Shown: positions 45,468-56,885, numbered from the stretch's first letter. The stretch is 64,000 bases of DNA from Annulohypoxylon bovei var. microspora (GCA_022836615.1 MU405216.1:62001-126000); one strand, 5' to 3'. Notes: a model not told the origin generated them from the sequence alone. Translations and numbers: made by a program.

Positions 45468-47858
45468 CTATCTCGACAGCACGCCGCGTACGTTACCCTT
45501 TATCACAGTCTTGCCCTCGATCAATCTCTCGCCGATGCCTGTGTCGTCTCCACTACCGATGTTGAGCCATTTCTCAAGTAGGTCGTTGCTCTCCCTAGGC
45601 TTGACGCCGTCGTCGCGCGTGCCGATCGTGATGTGCGGAACTTTGTTAACGCAAGTCCATTTATGTTCCTCGTCAAGTAGTCGCACGACCACGGCCATGA
45701 TGCGATCATCGTATACGACACGCTCCAGTTGCACATCGCATTCACTTATCTTCTCATCCTGGCTCTGGCTCTCGGCTTCTAGCTTCGTGTATTGTTGCCA
45801 TAGCTCCGGGTACTCTCTAGCTGAGGCGCGGTGCATCAGCGTCACATGGAAGAGCGGCTGGATGCGTCGGGTCTGCTGCAGTTGCTTGTAAAATCGTTGG
45901 GTCTGGGAGTCGGTGCCCTTAAATGCGGCTTCGAGAGCAACGTTGATATCCTTAGCAGGGACAGAAACGGACATGTATTCTAGAGGCTTCTTCTTGGGGG
46001 CCTGTGGCCCTTGATTCCTAGATTGCTGGTTCTGCTTCTTATCCCGTCCTTTATTTCGGTCAGGAATATTGTGTCTCAGATCGGGCTTATAATTCTCGAT
46101 TGCAGCCTTTACGGCCTCGTCTATATCTTCATCGCTTGGGACGTTCGTTACTAATGATGGATACTTTCGATGTAATTCTTGAACTACTGTCTCCACATTG
46201 GCACGGCTATCCTGAGTAGGATCCAGGTCGATAACCAGATCAAAGCCGTCATCCGGGCTACTCTCGGGATCGCAAGGCTGGAATCGGTGGACGAAATTCT
46301 CCATAATCCCAATCACCTTAGCCTCGTCCGAAGCAGCTTGGATAGTCTGGTGATTATCTCCTCGTTTTAACACACGTTCCCTAGTGACTCTCCTGATCTC
46401 GTCAATATCACCATGGGCAAAATTTAGAGCCACTAGCCGCGCATCCTTATGTTGTAGTTGGATGTCCTTGATAATCTGGGCTCGCTCTCGGCGTTCGGAA
46501 TTGTTTCGATCTGCCACGACGACCGGATGCTCCAGGAGAAGCTTCTTCACGGCAGCGACCATTTGGGCAGGCCGTTGCTTGCCCTGAATATTGTCATTCT
46601 GGATTATGCCCCAGTCAAAAAGATGCGTCAGGGCGATGCCGACCGTAGTCTTGCCACAGCCGATGGTGGCAATAGGAACAAGGACGACATCGCGAGAAAC
46701 AGATCCCGATCCGTTATTTCCGAATTCGTTCTCGACATTAGCCGCGTCCGAGCCCTTCATATGCTTATATGCAAGGAAATCGTCACGAAGGGCGATGATG
46801 CCGTGGTTCTGGTTGTAGGCCGTTGCCAATTTGGCATCCCTAGCGAGCCTCTTACGCGCATATAATAGGTACTCCTCCGTAATTTTTACGTGCTTCTTGA
46901 ATTTCGGAGGCTTGCCGGCGATCAGGGCCTTGGTACACTCTCGCCACTGGCGATAGAGCAAGTACGGCTCTTCGAATTTGTACTTGAAGAACCAATCGTT
47001 GAAGGGTTCTTGTCCCGGGTTGGCGGACATTCTACAGCGAATGACGAATCCCTCGACGTCTCGGCCTTCATGAGCCCCTGACTCGGCAACACTCTCTAAG
47101 AAAGTCTTAACAGAATCGACGTTATCGAATGTCTGCAGTCCAACCTTGCGGAAGCCCCACTCGTCGGCAAACTGTTGGACCAGATTGCTGGGGTAGGTCA
47201 TGAACTCGGGGACGTTGACATTGATACCGTGAAGGTAAAGGCCGGCTTTTTCTGGACCGTAGGCCAAGATGTGCTCCTCGAAAGAATCATCGCAAAGTTC
47301 GGCTACGGCGGTGACGTTTCTTCGTCTCAATTCCTGAGCAAACTTTTCTCTAGTTTTACCAATGGTAGCTAGCTGTTTATCGACCCATCTCTCACCAGCA
47401 CTAGCGTGGCTGACCTCGACGTCGCTGCGGTCTCCGGTAGAATGCTTGCTACAGACGAGAAGGGTCTCATCTTCAAGGCCGCTGATGAATATAATGCAAC
47501 CATTCTCCTTTAGAGTTAGCTCGTATGGGCCTTGGGTTTTGTTTAGGATATTCTCCCATTCTGTTTCTCGGACCTCGCCAGTATTGAAGAACTTGTCATA
47601 ACCTCTCACGACAATCTCATGATGGCCATTGCGGTTTCTTGTGGTGAATAGACCTCGGGCATAAGTAGGCAAATGTCGTTTCTTGTAATCCCAATCTTGT
47701 AAACGCCACGAGTCGACAGTGATATTCTTAGAGCCTTTAACCTCGAAAGTGGTCTTCTTGGCTTTAACACCCGTTCCGGCCCTGTTTCCCAGGTCTCGGA
47801 CGAGATTTGCTACCTCCTGGGGATCCTGTTCGCGATGGGGTATTTTGGATGACTCCAT
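45468..47858 (-). CDS. TRL1: tRNA ligase (ligase-kinase-cyclic phosphodiesterase)
   Basis: The three-domain fungal tRNA ligase joins tRNA exons after intron removal and also splices HAC1-type mRNA in the unfolded protein response. Single exon, 796 residues (yeast Trl1 is 827). The ligase domain has the nucleotidyl-transfer motif KENG with the lysine at residue 117, and GRDVEGFVIR. The kinase domain has a P-loop GCGKTT (400-405) and VVVADRNN. The phosphodiesterase domain has both HxT motifs, HVT (671-673) and HIT (742-744). All catalytic sets are intact. The start is the first ATG (MESSK); the frame is open for 57 further codons upstream but without an ATG. The linker near 605-625 is Lys/Gln-rich. 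An RGG-rich frame follows in phase after the stop. Confidence 0.95.
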   Translation of the reverse strand: MESSKIPHREQDPQEVANLVRDLGNRAGTGVKAKKTTFEVKGSKNITVDSWRLQDWDYKKRHLPTYARGLFTTRNRNGHHEIVVRGYDKFFNTGEVRETEWENILNKTQGPYELTLKENGCIIFISGLEDETLLVCSKHSTGDRSDVEVSHASAGERWVDKQLATIGKTREKFAQELRRRNVTAVAELCDDSFEEHILAYGPEKAGLYLHGINVNVPEFMTYPSNLVQQFADEWGFRKVGLQTFDNVDSVKTFLESVAESGAHEGRDVEGFVIRCRMSANPGQEPFNDWFFKYKFEEPYLLYRQWRECTKALIAGKPPKFKKHVKITEEYLLYARKRLARDAKLATAYNQNHGIIALRDDFLAYKHMKGSDAANVENEFGNNGSGSVSRDVVLVPIATIGCGKTTVGIALTHLFDWGIIQNDNIQGKQRPAQMVAAVKKLLLEHPVVVADRNNSERRERAQIIKDIQLQHKDARLVALNFAHGDIDEIRRVTRERVLKRGDNHQTIQAASDEAKVIGIMENFVHRFQPCDPESSPDDGFDLVIDLDPTQDSRANVETVVQELHRKYPSLVTNVPSDEDIDEAVKAAIENYKPDLRHNIPDRNKGRDKKQNQQSRNQGPQAPKKKPLEYMSVSVPAKDINVALEAAFKGTDSQTQRFYKQLQQTRRIQPLFHVTLMHRASAREYPELWQQYTKLEAESQSQDEKISECDVQLERVVYDDRIMAVVVRLLDEEHKWTCVNKVPHITIGTRDDGVKPRESNDLLEKWLNIGSGDDTGIGERLIEGKTVIKGNVRGVLSR

Positions 47859-48985
47859 GGTTGTATAGTGTTTTCCTTGGTCAGTAGATGAGTATTTTAA
47901 TTGGCGAATAACTCCAAGCTGAGCCCTATGTTGGGCACCAGCGAGTTGTTTGTAATGTGTGGAGTCCTGGACGCAGAGATGAAGTCCGGAGAAGATGAGT
48001 GAAACCGAAGGCAAGTTGCCGTTTGACACTGCTGGAAGATTTCTAAGCCTTGTGGCAACAACGACTTGTTAATTACTTAGTCCCTATCAATTTGAAATTG
48101 TTTTTCGCCTGTGACTGCAGTGTCTGAGTAAATGTAAACGATAGGTACGAAAGGTATGAAGTATCATATATAATATGAGAGCCCCTGGCAGCCTGGATGG
48201 TTGCAGGGATGGGATGAGTTAGGTACGTCAAGTTTTAGTAGTAGGTGAAGGTGCTTTGTGGCATGGATGTATGGATCATTGACGCTAAATCTGCATGTTT
48301 ATAATTAAAAAAGGAACATTGAAGTGCTTACAGCCGCAGATGAGAGAGCTGTTGGACAGCCGGCATGAGTCACCTAAAGCTTTGCCGTCGCGTTGCAGTT
48401 AGTCTTGGGTACTGGACACAAAGGTGATCATCAACTGTAAAAGATTTCCATGGACCATGGATGGTATGTACTGTGCCCTTGCAAGACTTACAAGCTTTCT
48501 TATTGTGTTTGTCCGTGTGATACTAATTTCCTCCTATGAAGTTGAAGAGTTTAACGAGGTAAGTGTAGCTTCTCGATGTCGAATCACAATAATTCGTTGA
48601 ATTAGGTTTAAGTAACGAGGCAAGTGTAATACTGCCCTATATTTTGGAAGTTACCTGGTAGTATTCGTTAAAACGTTTGAAGTTAGGCAAGTACCCACCC
48701 AAGGGCCAATAGAGCTAATAGTGGATCATTTCTAGCACAAACTGGAGGGGCGATACTCTCAAATTGGAAAGCGGTCAACGATAGATCTAGGGTATTGGAT
48801 TTTTGACCGCGGGGCTGTTAGCGAGGGGCTGAGGGGCGGGCTAGATTTTCTACAATGCGTCATACCGAACTCCACCTAACTCCACCTAACTCCAATTGTG
48901 CATACCCAAATCTTTTTTTTTATACCATCAATTCTATGTCGAAGATCATTTTAACTAGGTTTATTCCTTTGGTTTAAGAGCCGCA
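47859..48985. other. divergent promoter region TRL1/ankyrin gene
   Basis: About 1.1 kb. It holds a short ACTCCACCTA array at 48869-48894 and a poly-T tract near 48912. The TRL1 frame continues open without an ATG to 48029. Confidence 0.75.
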
Positions 48986-49645
48986 ATGCCTGCAAACCCC
49001 TTTCTCCTAGCTGCTGATAATAGCCCGGCTTTACTACCTCTCCTTCGCGAAAATCCATCCGTGGCTTCTGAACAAGATGATCATGGCTACTCGCTAGTGC
49101 ACGCAGCAGCAAGTTATAACCACCTCGACCTTCTTCGCACCCTAATTCGCGAATTCAACGTTGATGTTGATTTGCGCGATGAGGACGAAGAGACAGCGCT
49201 TTTCGTCGTTGAAACTGTCGATGCTGCTCGACTTCTAGTTGAAGAGCTAGGAGCTGATATCACCATCAAGGGTTCGGGTGGATATACCGCGCGCCAGAAG
49301 ATAGCCGAAGAGGACGATTTCCCTCAGGTTGCTGAGTACTTACAGAGCAAGGAGGCAAATGATGCTCATGCTCAAGGTCTCACGAACGGAACCAATGGGG
49401 ACACAGATAGCCCACTACCCCTACCGGAAGGTGTACGAATATCCGACGTATCCATAAGCGCCGTTGCGCCCGTCGAGGAGGAACAGATCGAAATCGACTC
49501 TGAACTTCGAAGGAGAATAGAACAATTAGCCGAGAGAGGTGACTTCCATTCCGAAGCTGGGCAGGAAGAGCTGAGGCGGCTAGTCCAAGATGCCGTCGCA
49601 GATCAGGATTGGGCCAGTCGCAATGTCCGGCCGAGACAAGATTAG
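48986..49645 (+). CDS. small ankyrin-repeat protein
   Basis: Single exon, 219 residues. Two to three ankyrin repeats fill about residues 1-120: DDHGYSLVHAAASYNHLDLL is a textbook repeat, followed by LRDEDEETALFVVETVDAA and GGYTARQKIAEEDDF. The second half is acidic and probably partly disordered, ending in a helical ELRRRIEQLAERGDFHSEAG and the basic RNVRPRQD. Orthologues occur widely in filamentous fungi and fission yeast as an uncharacterised ankyrin protein; the role is unknown, presumably protein binding. It is convergent with RPP40, with only 34 bp between the stops. Confidence 0.85.
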   Translation: MPANPFLLAADNSPALLPLLRENPSVASEQDDHGYSLVHAAASYNHLDLLRTLIREFNVDVDLRDEDEETALFVVETVDAARLLVEELGADITIKGSGGYTARQKIAEEDDFPQVAEYLQSKEANDAHAQGLTNGTNGDTDSPLPLPEGVRISDVSISAVAPVEEEQIEIDSELRRRIEQLAERGDFHSEAGQEELRRLVQDAVADQDWASRNVRPRQD

Positions 49646-49679
49646 TTCAGATTGATGTATCAAGTATGAGATTATGTTC

Positions 49680-51067
49680 TCAATCATGCCTCTTGATATC
49701 CCAAAGGAAATACTCCCCCGGAGAGTTAGGTGGCCTTAGAATAGTACAGTCTGCACTGTCCCCGACGACACCCTTTGGAAACGATGTCACGCTCATCGAG
49801 AACCATGACTTCGACGGCAGGGCGCGTATCACATCCGCCCAGGTTTGTTGAGTCCACTTCGGCGGAATGAAGCCTTGCCAACTAATTCGGCATAGCTTCT
49901 CGTTCCGAACGTCCTCCGAGTCGCCGGGAACAGCGTAGCAGGACAAGTAAGGATCAATCTTATCGTCTACATTTACTCGTGGGCTACCAAGCCGAACTAA
50001 GGACAGCCACTCATATATTTCGGTGGAAAAGTCCTCTAGATCTAGACGGTTGTGACTAGAGATGATGGCTGGTGGAGGTTTCAGTGACGGAACCTTCATG
50101 AGAAGACCTTCGGAGATCTCAGGATTTGATGTGTACTTCGTAGGATAATGCTGCGAGAGAGGATCTGGGATAGGTGCTATGTAAATACAGCTATTAGCAA
50201 GTAAAACAGCACAATGTGATATACGCCTCTTACTCTTGGAAAGATTGTGGAATAGCCAGGTGACTGGCGTATTAAGCACATTTTTACACGCGTATACTAG
50301 TCTGTCAAAGCTTTTTTTACCGTGGAGCATCGAGGAACCTCGGAGATCGAACTGAACAACTGCAAGAAAAAAATTAGTAGTGGTAACAGCTGCTTCAAAT
50401 CGAGTCAACGTACTCCATCTAGGTTTAGTTCCGCGTTTACCCTTTACCCCATAAGGCTTGCCAACGAGTCCGGCTCGTTCATATGTCTCCTTGTCAAGAT
50501 ACATTGTGAGCACGCCTAGAATGATCCAAATCGGTTAGCTACAAGAGACTCATATCTTGCCTCGAGATATAAATTATTTCGCACTTGCCTTCCTTTAGGG
50601 AAAATACATTATCGGAGTCCACCCTCCCTTCTGAGAGCATCATGATATTTCCTTTAAACAGTATATATTAGTCTCTAGTTAAACCAGAAAAGTATAGCAA
50701 CCATAAAGTCAAGTTACCTATTTTGATATACTCTGTGAAGAAAGCCCCCTCTAGGACTTGTCTAAGTCTCATAATGACCTTGTAAAACATTGGTGCTCCT
50801 TGATCAGGGTTACCGGCTATCCTGTCCTTGACAACCTGCAATAGCTCTTCTGGGAGAATTAAATCAACCTAGTTTATGTTAGTAAGATGCGTAGGTAGAT
50901 AGACGGCGACTGGGGAATGAAACCTTGTGTATGAAGTCCTGCGCTAGTAATGCGCTCCACGGCTTTCCCTTGCTTGGAAGCTTTCCAGGCTCAAGATGGC
51001 TCATCGCGCCGTATGTGACGAAGCATTTTGAAGACTGGTAGACGCTTGGCGCCGCAAAAGAGAACAT
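49680..51067 (-). CDS. RPP40: RNase P/MRP subunit Rpp40-like
   Basis: A protein subunit of nuclear RNase P, which trims tRNA 5' leaders. Exons on the minus strand: 51067-50924, 50868-50718, 50651-50589, 50515-50414 and 50359-49680, giving 379 residues. The family signature YLDKETYERAGLVGKPYG opens exon 4, and exon 5 has SSMLHGKKSFDRLVYACKN. The start is the ATG of MFSFAAPSVYQ. The intron after exon 3 has a GC donor in the context AAG-GCAAGT; no GT donor nearby keeps frame. The intron between exons 4 and 5 is 54 nt with no stop, so an unspliced mRNA would add 18 residues. It is divergent from TRM11 and convergent with the ankyrin gene. Classification rests on the Rpp40 signature. Confidence 0.88.
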
Positions 51068-51532
51068 TTTGTCTGATAGACGCCGGATTCCAAGTTGCAC
51101 AGCACTACAATGCGCGAGTGGCAGGAATATTATAATATTATATTACCTAAATGTAATAATGGTATGGTAGGCAGTAGTTGGAGGTTATTGAAATGTGAAC
51201 TTTGAAGTTACACTAACCATTCAATGTAAATTGATATAAATTGATATTAGACTATGATGTTTTGGTAGGTAAAGTGTTGGATAAGAATATATAAACTTGC
51301 GCTAAAAGAGTCTTTGCATATACGAGTAATAGCGCCGTTCTCCAACACAAACTCTTTTCACGTTCAAATTGTAGAACTGCGCGCAAGATTAAGTCTAACT
51401 TGAAGATCCAAGCAACAACTACCAAAAGAATACTCATAAACCTCAGATGGAGCGACTTGTAGGTAGAAAACTAACAGGAGAACTTCTACTATCCTGGGCA
51501 TCTACAAACCGGTTCAAGGCACATAATCCGTG
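51068..51532. promoter_or_regulatory. divergent promoter RPP40/TRM11
   Basis: A 465-bp spacer shared by two tRNA-maturation genes facing apart. It is AT-rich near 51120-51160 and 51215-51260. I recognise no specific site. Confidence 0.7.
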
Positions 51533-53057
51533 ATGGAGTACCTCATTCGTTTTTCTCAGTCTCACGAGACTTTCCGTTTGGCGGAGATACAGTCACTCGC
51601 TATTGTCGAAAACATCAACTTAGAAGTTATATCTTATAGCGAAGAGGTAATGATGCGTTTGCCCTAATTCTAAGTCCTCACAAACTTTTATGCTTACTAT
51701 ATTCTTCAGTCACCCTTCTGTTTAGTCCGGCTGCCATCCGAAGATGCTGCAAAGACTCTTCTGGAGCGCTCCATCTTGGCGCAAACTATTCATGAGCATT
51801 GGGGTACTGCCGAGACGTATGACGAACTGCATGGTATCGTCAAGCGTGACACCGCTCACTTATGGGCGCAATATAAAGATGTCTCGTTTAAGATCAATAT
51901 AGATGCCTATCAAGGATCTCGGTCTGAGAAGAGGAAAGTAGATCTCATAAATTCGTTCGCTTACCTAGGGTTTGATGGCCTCATCCTACTTAAAAACCCG
52001 GACCAGAAGTTCACTATCTTCGAGGACTGGGAGTTCGATTCTGTGCCGCGCAAACTACCCAACCCCTTAAAAGTGCATTTCGGTCGCCTTGTCGGTCACA
52101 GCGTGCGGGAGTTGATCAAAACCTACGACCTCAAGAAGCGAGGATATATCAGCACGACCTCTATGGATTCAGAACTTGCTTTGATCACGGCCAATATCGC
52201 TCTAGCCGCACCAGGAAAGATCTTTTATGATCCCTTTGTAGGCACTGGTAGCTTCCCAATCGCGTGCGCCCATTTCGGGGCTCTTGGTTGGGGAAGTGAC
52301 ATCGACGGCCGTAGTGTTAGGGGTAAAGGAGGGAAGAGGAGCCTAAAGGGCAACTTTAAGCAATACGGATTAGAAAACCTATTAGGAGACGTCTTCGTTA
52401 GCGACTTGACGAATAGTCCCGTGCGGAAAGCGAGGATACTTGACGGCATCGTCTGCGACCCACCCTACGGCGTAAGGGAGGGATTGAAGGTCCTCGGATG
52501 CAGAGACCCGGAGGAGAAGGATGCCTGGCTCGTCGAGAAGGGAAAGCAAACGTACAGGTACGGCATATGTCACGGAAAACTTCATATTAGTTGCTAATGG
52601 GATTAGGAATGCATCATTTATCCCCCCGAAGAAATCATACAGCTTTACAGCCATGTTGGATGACATACTGAACTTTGCTTCAGATACATTAGTAGACAAC
52701 GGTCGTCTGTCTTTCTGGATGCCAACAGCGAACGATGAAGAACAGGAAATACCTGTGCCGACGCACCCATGCTTGAGCATCGTGGTTGTCTGTACCCAGG
52801 TATTCAACAGATGTAAGTCCTTAGTCCGTCATATATACTTCTTCTAAGGATCATACTCACAATAGATATCCATAGGGTCGCGAAGATTGATCACCTACAG
52901 CCGTCTTCCAGATTCGCAGGTTGATTTATCTGCACTTGCGCAGAAGAAACAGGAGGAAGTGAAGGGTCACACCGCCGATGACCTGAACTCGTTCCGCCGT
53001 GCGTACTTTAGGGGGTTCAAACCAGAGCAGTCAAGTATAGATGTTGCAGCTGAATAA
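51533..53057 (+). CDS. TRM11: tRNA (guanine10-N2)-methyltransferase catalytic subunit
   Basis: Trm11, with Trm112, methylates G10 of tRNAs in the cytoplasm using SAM. Exons 51533-51646, 51710-52557, 52607-52812 and 52876-53057 give 449 residues, near the yeast length. The N-terminal exon (MEYLIRFSQSHETFRLAEIQ) is required because the second exon has no suitable ATG at its start. The N-terminal THUMP-containing half leads to a Rossmann methyltransferase domain: SAM loop DPFVGTGS, the acidic SDIDGRSV, and the catalytic DPPYG typical of N2-guanine/N6-adenine enzymes. Exon 3 carries PPKKSYSFTAMLDDIL and exon 4 the C-terminal WSRRLITYSRLPDS. All motifs are intact. Confidence 0.94.
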
Positions 53058-55030
53058 CCAAATAGAAATATGAAAAGTTAGAATAGAAGCCGAATTTCAA
53101 CGATTTGCGATAATAATATACGCATATGAATCCTACATGCTCTATGCTCTTGTGAGACGATTGCCTTTTAGAGATGTTTCTGATGTTTCTAGTAGATAGA
53201 GCAATCACTCGAACTCAAATGCTGCCGAGGTCAAGGGCGCGCGAAATTTACTTCAGCCATACCATTCTTACTTACCAACCATCGCTAGTGAGCCACCTCC
53301 CGACTAGAGTTTGTATCTACCTACATAGGTAGTAGGTAGGTTATTCGCCTGTCCTGGTCTAGTCGCGGCATAGTAGAGATGAAAAAAAGTTATCCCATCT
53401 CAAAGTTGAAGACGTCAACGGACCGTCACGGTGTCATATTTTTCTATTAAGATGGAGGCCTCAAAGTTTATGTATCTACCTACTTACCTAGGTAGTTTAG
53501 AGGCAGTGCTATTAACTCGACGACCGGTGTATGCTGGTAACAAAGCTAATGTGTATTCCCCTCTCCATCCCGCTCGTCTAGTCCCCTCTTAGATATACTG
53601 TTGTTATGTTCTTGGCGTAAACTTCTAGTATCAATGAATCTACTGAGAGATTATTTTGCTGACGATTTAGTTTCTCTTGATAGGTAATTGACTAGGTATT
53701 CCCCCGCAGCCTTGATAAGAGACTTGGCATGAGGCGTCATAGTTGATCCCGAGTAACTCACCTGGATCGGGGTGTGTTACCTGTAGAAATGTTCTACTAG
53801 CATAGTATATGAAGCTCATCATCTATTAAAGTAATCGAACTTAAGTTTTAGTTTAGGTTCTAGAGTACTTCGTTATAATCTTCAATCTATTAGCAGAAAT
53901 CTCATTACTTACCTCGAGGATACTCAGGTGGGTAAGCTTCCTGAGACATGATCTTCGGCATGAACGGTTCACATTAATAGGAGGCATGTGTACAGCACAT
54001 GGCACGTATTGTCTAAGACATACATAAAGTTCCGTCCATATGTAAAGCATCATGAGAGCTGGAATTGATTCTAAGCATTCCTGTTGGCTCAGTTCCGAAC
54101 GCGAAACTAGCAACACATACCTAATAAAGATGATTTATTGATACTTATATGATATGTAGGTATATCTTTCTCTTCGTTTCTTATGATCCTTAGTTTAACC
54201 ATATTAAGTTATCAATTATCAATTATAGAATTTGGAAATTTTCAAGCTTTACAACAGCCGTGAAAAGGTGTGACAGGTGCGTAAGCTAGTCGCAATTTTC
54301 TTGTAGCGGTCAAGAATATCTCTTATTGTCGATCGCTTGTTGACTGAAGTCTGAAGTCTGAAGTTTGAAGTCAGGAGTAAGTTATAAGTCATTCATCTGA
54401 TTTACCTCGTTTATTTACTTATACTTTATATCCCCCTTTTTCTTCCACATCTCCTTGGCGTACGCTTTTACATAAACTCAGTCTCGACTTAACATTGACA
54501 TTAACTAACACTAACCTATACAAGCTCTATTAATAGACTCACGGCTCCCTTGACCCCCCTTGTTCCCCCTTGTCCACCACCCAAAAAGCGTTAAAGGCGT
54601 TGGGTCTGTTCTCCACCCCCAGACTTATTGCTAACAATTCCTGCAACAAGTCAAGCCGACTTTCAATAAGTTTCGGCGGCTTTAAACCCTTTTACCATTC
54701 GAGAAGAGGCCGAGTTTCTCGATCAACCTAGCTTTGGTCTATCCTCTTGCTCGACATCACGAGATATTCATTTTCCTCTCTCTTTCGGTGCGGGCTGTTT
54801 ATTACTTTATATTCTATTCTTTTTTTAACATTACATTAATTTTATTTTTGTACATTTCCTCCTTGGCAGTGTCACAATAAGGGCTCTCTTGTTTAATCTC
54901 ACGCGCAGCAAGTCATCGCGTTTGTTACTCGAGATAATTCTTATAATTAAGAGAAGAGACAAAGGCAAAACCATCGAACAGGTTTCCATCGCCACAAATA
55001 CACAAATACATAAACACTACACACCTCAGA
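53058..55030. other. spacer TRM11 to GID4
   Basis: About 2 kb. It holds CTACCTACTTACCTAGGTAG near 53476, a GAAGTCT array at 54344-54372 and a CT-rich leader before GID4. Frames are short; no gene was recognised. Confidence 0.7.
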
Positions 55031-56489
55031 ATGCCTACCCCCTCTAATAATCCGCCTCCCGAACTTCCTCCTCGAACGCATAGCTCCTCATGTCCCGATC
55101 CCGAAGAAGTATCTCGAAGTAGTTGGCGACCGGACCAAGATGGCCTCGAGATGAATATCGACGACCAGGAAGTTGCCTCATCATCCCCCGAACCCGTCAG
55201 TGCTCCACTGCCCGGCGGCATCCAGGACGCCATCTCAGATACGCTTTCCGCCACCGAGTCTCCTAGACCGGACTCGATGAGCGGAACCGAACCCACTATT
55301 CTCTCTCCTGACCGCGCCGATTCGCCATCCGACTCCACGACCGCAACGTACAAGCCGACCGACGCGGATGACGATGCATCGACCAGAGGCGACACGGATG
55401 CGCTGCCGAGCCGACAGCGACGGAGCGGCGCATATGAGATCGTCTCGTCCATCGGCTCAGACGGCGACAAGCTAGATTACGGAGCGGCGCCTAGCCGATA
55501 TCAAGAGGATGCCTATGCGCCTTCGATGGGATTCGATTACTCCAACGTTCGAGTATGTCAATGCGCCTGATGATTTTGGAGAGATCGTACACGTATAAGT
55601 GATTGGCATTAGCTGACTTTGCTCAAGATAATACCTACCTCTCCATCGTCGTTCCTTCGACCGGGAAGTAGATTCCACGGTACGCAACAGTCGGAACGAC
55701 AGGTCTACGACGTCCAGGTAGAGATCAAGTATGTCGACCTGCGAGAATCGTTTCTCTGCGGCTTTCTGAAGATTCAAGGTCAGTTTGATGCTCTCCATTC
55801 GTTTCGCATTGTTTCGTCTGGTCCGATTAGATCCCTCTTGTGGAAACGTCAGCTATCTTTTCCAGAACCACCAGAGCCAAAATAGTCGCTAACATGATTG
55901 ACATTTAGGGCTTACGGAAGACAATCCAACTCTAACGACGTATTTCGAAGGCGAGCTCATCGGCAGCAAGTATGGTTTCATCACGAAGCACGAGAATTGG
56001 GGCGCGACAGACAAGATCGATCTGAACCACTGGAGCAAGTTCTCGGCATTCCGACAGTACTCGAAGCAAGTACGCAAGGGACCGGTCATGATCCCGAACT
56101 TGGCTCAGCGCGAGAACATCTTCATGCGCTGGAAGGAACATTTCCTCGTCCCCGATCATCGCGTTCGCACTATTAACGGCGCGAGCTTCGAGGGTTTCTA
56201 TTATATCTGCTTTAACCAAAAGGAAGGCAGTGTTAGTGGTATATATTTCCACTCGAAGAGCGAGAAGTACGTCTCCCTTTTATACAACCCGCGTGTTTCG
56301 CATTTATTACACTCTATGTTTACCTCACCTAATATTTGTTACGTTTCACACTCATTACCTTATCTTTATATAGGCATTTCAAGTTATATGCGGGGAGCAT
56401 CATCGCTAACACCACATGTCAGATTCCAACAATTAGAACTTAAGCACGTGGAGGACAAAGGCTGTTTCGGCGACATTGAATTTCGATAA
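55031..56489 (+). CDS. GID4: GID E3 ligase substrate receptor Gid4/Vid24
   Basis: Gid4 recognises proteins with an N-terminal proline degron (in yeast, gluconeogenic enzymes) and brings them to the GID/CTLH ubiquitin ligase. Exons 55031-55552, 55628-55778, 55909-56266 and 56423-56489 give 365 residues. The first 170 residues are Pro/Ser/Asp-rich and disordered. The beta-barrel domain follows with near-invariant words: LRPGSRFHGTQQSERQVYDV, ESFLCGFLKIQGLTEDNPTL, TTYFEGELIGSKYGF, IFMRWKEHFLVPDHRVRTI, GASFEGFYYICFNQ, and the end KFQQLELKHVEDKGC. Each splice falls inside a conserved word, so the model is firm. The last intron is 156 nt, longer than its neighbours. Confidence 0.94.
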
Positions 56490-56885
56490 TGGCATGCAGC
56501 CCTCTCCCATCTACGGATGTACGAACGACCTTTTGAGGTCGGTAACTAGCAGGTGGGCGTTTACTAGTACACAACACGGCCATTCACTCGATCGATGGTA
56601 ACTAGGGGAAACGAAGAAGCACGGTGATGAACGATATTAGCTGGCATCTCGATTCCGCAACGCAGATACGAAGACAGGACGGAAAGTGACATCGAGGGAA
56701 GTCTAGCACAGAAGGGATGCAAGTTTACATGTCTCGGATTCGGAGACATCATGTTCATGACGAGAATAGTGGCATTTCACGACTTTGCGGCAAGGGGGTA
56801 TATTACAGTTAGGGGTTCAGGGCCGTACTCCGAGTGTACATAATGATCATAAATTACGCATCTGCGCATCTCCGCCCCTGTCTCC
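56490..56885. other. spacer between convergent GID4 and MAGO
   Basis: About 0.4 kb with no gene seen; it must hold both 3' ends. A minus-strand frame here has no family. Confidence 0.75.

Noticed and set aside
45148..45891. Plus-strand 247-codon Pro/Leu-rich open frame
   Set aside because: It is the antisense of the purine-rich RGG tract and of the TRL1 C-terminus; no ATG-proximal family, and composition explains the open frame.
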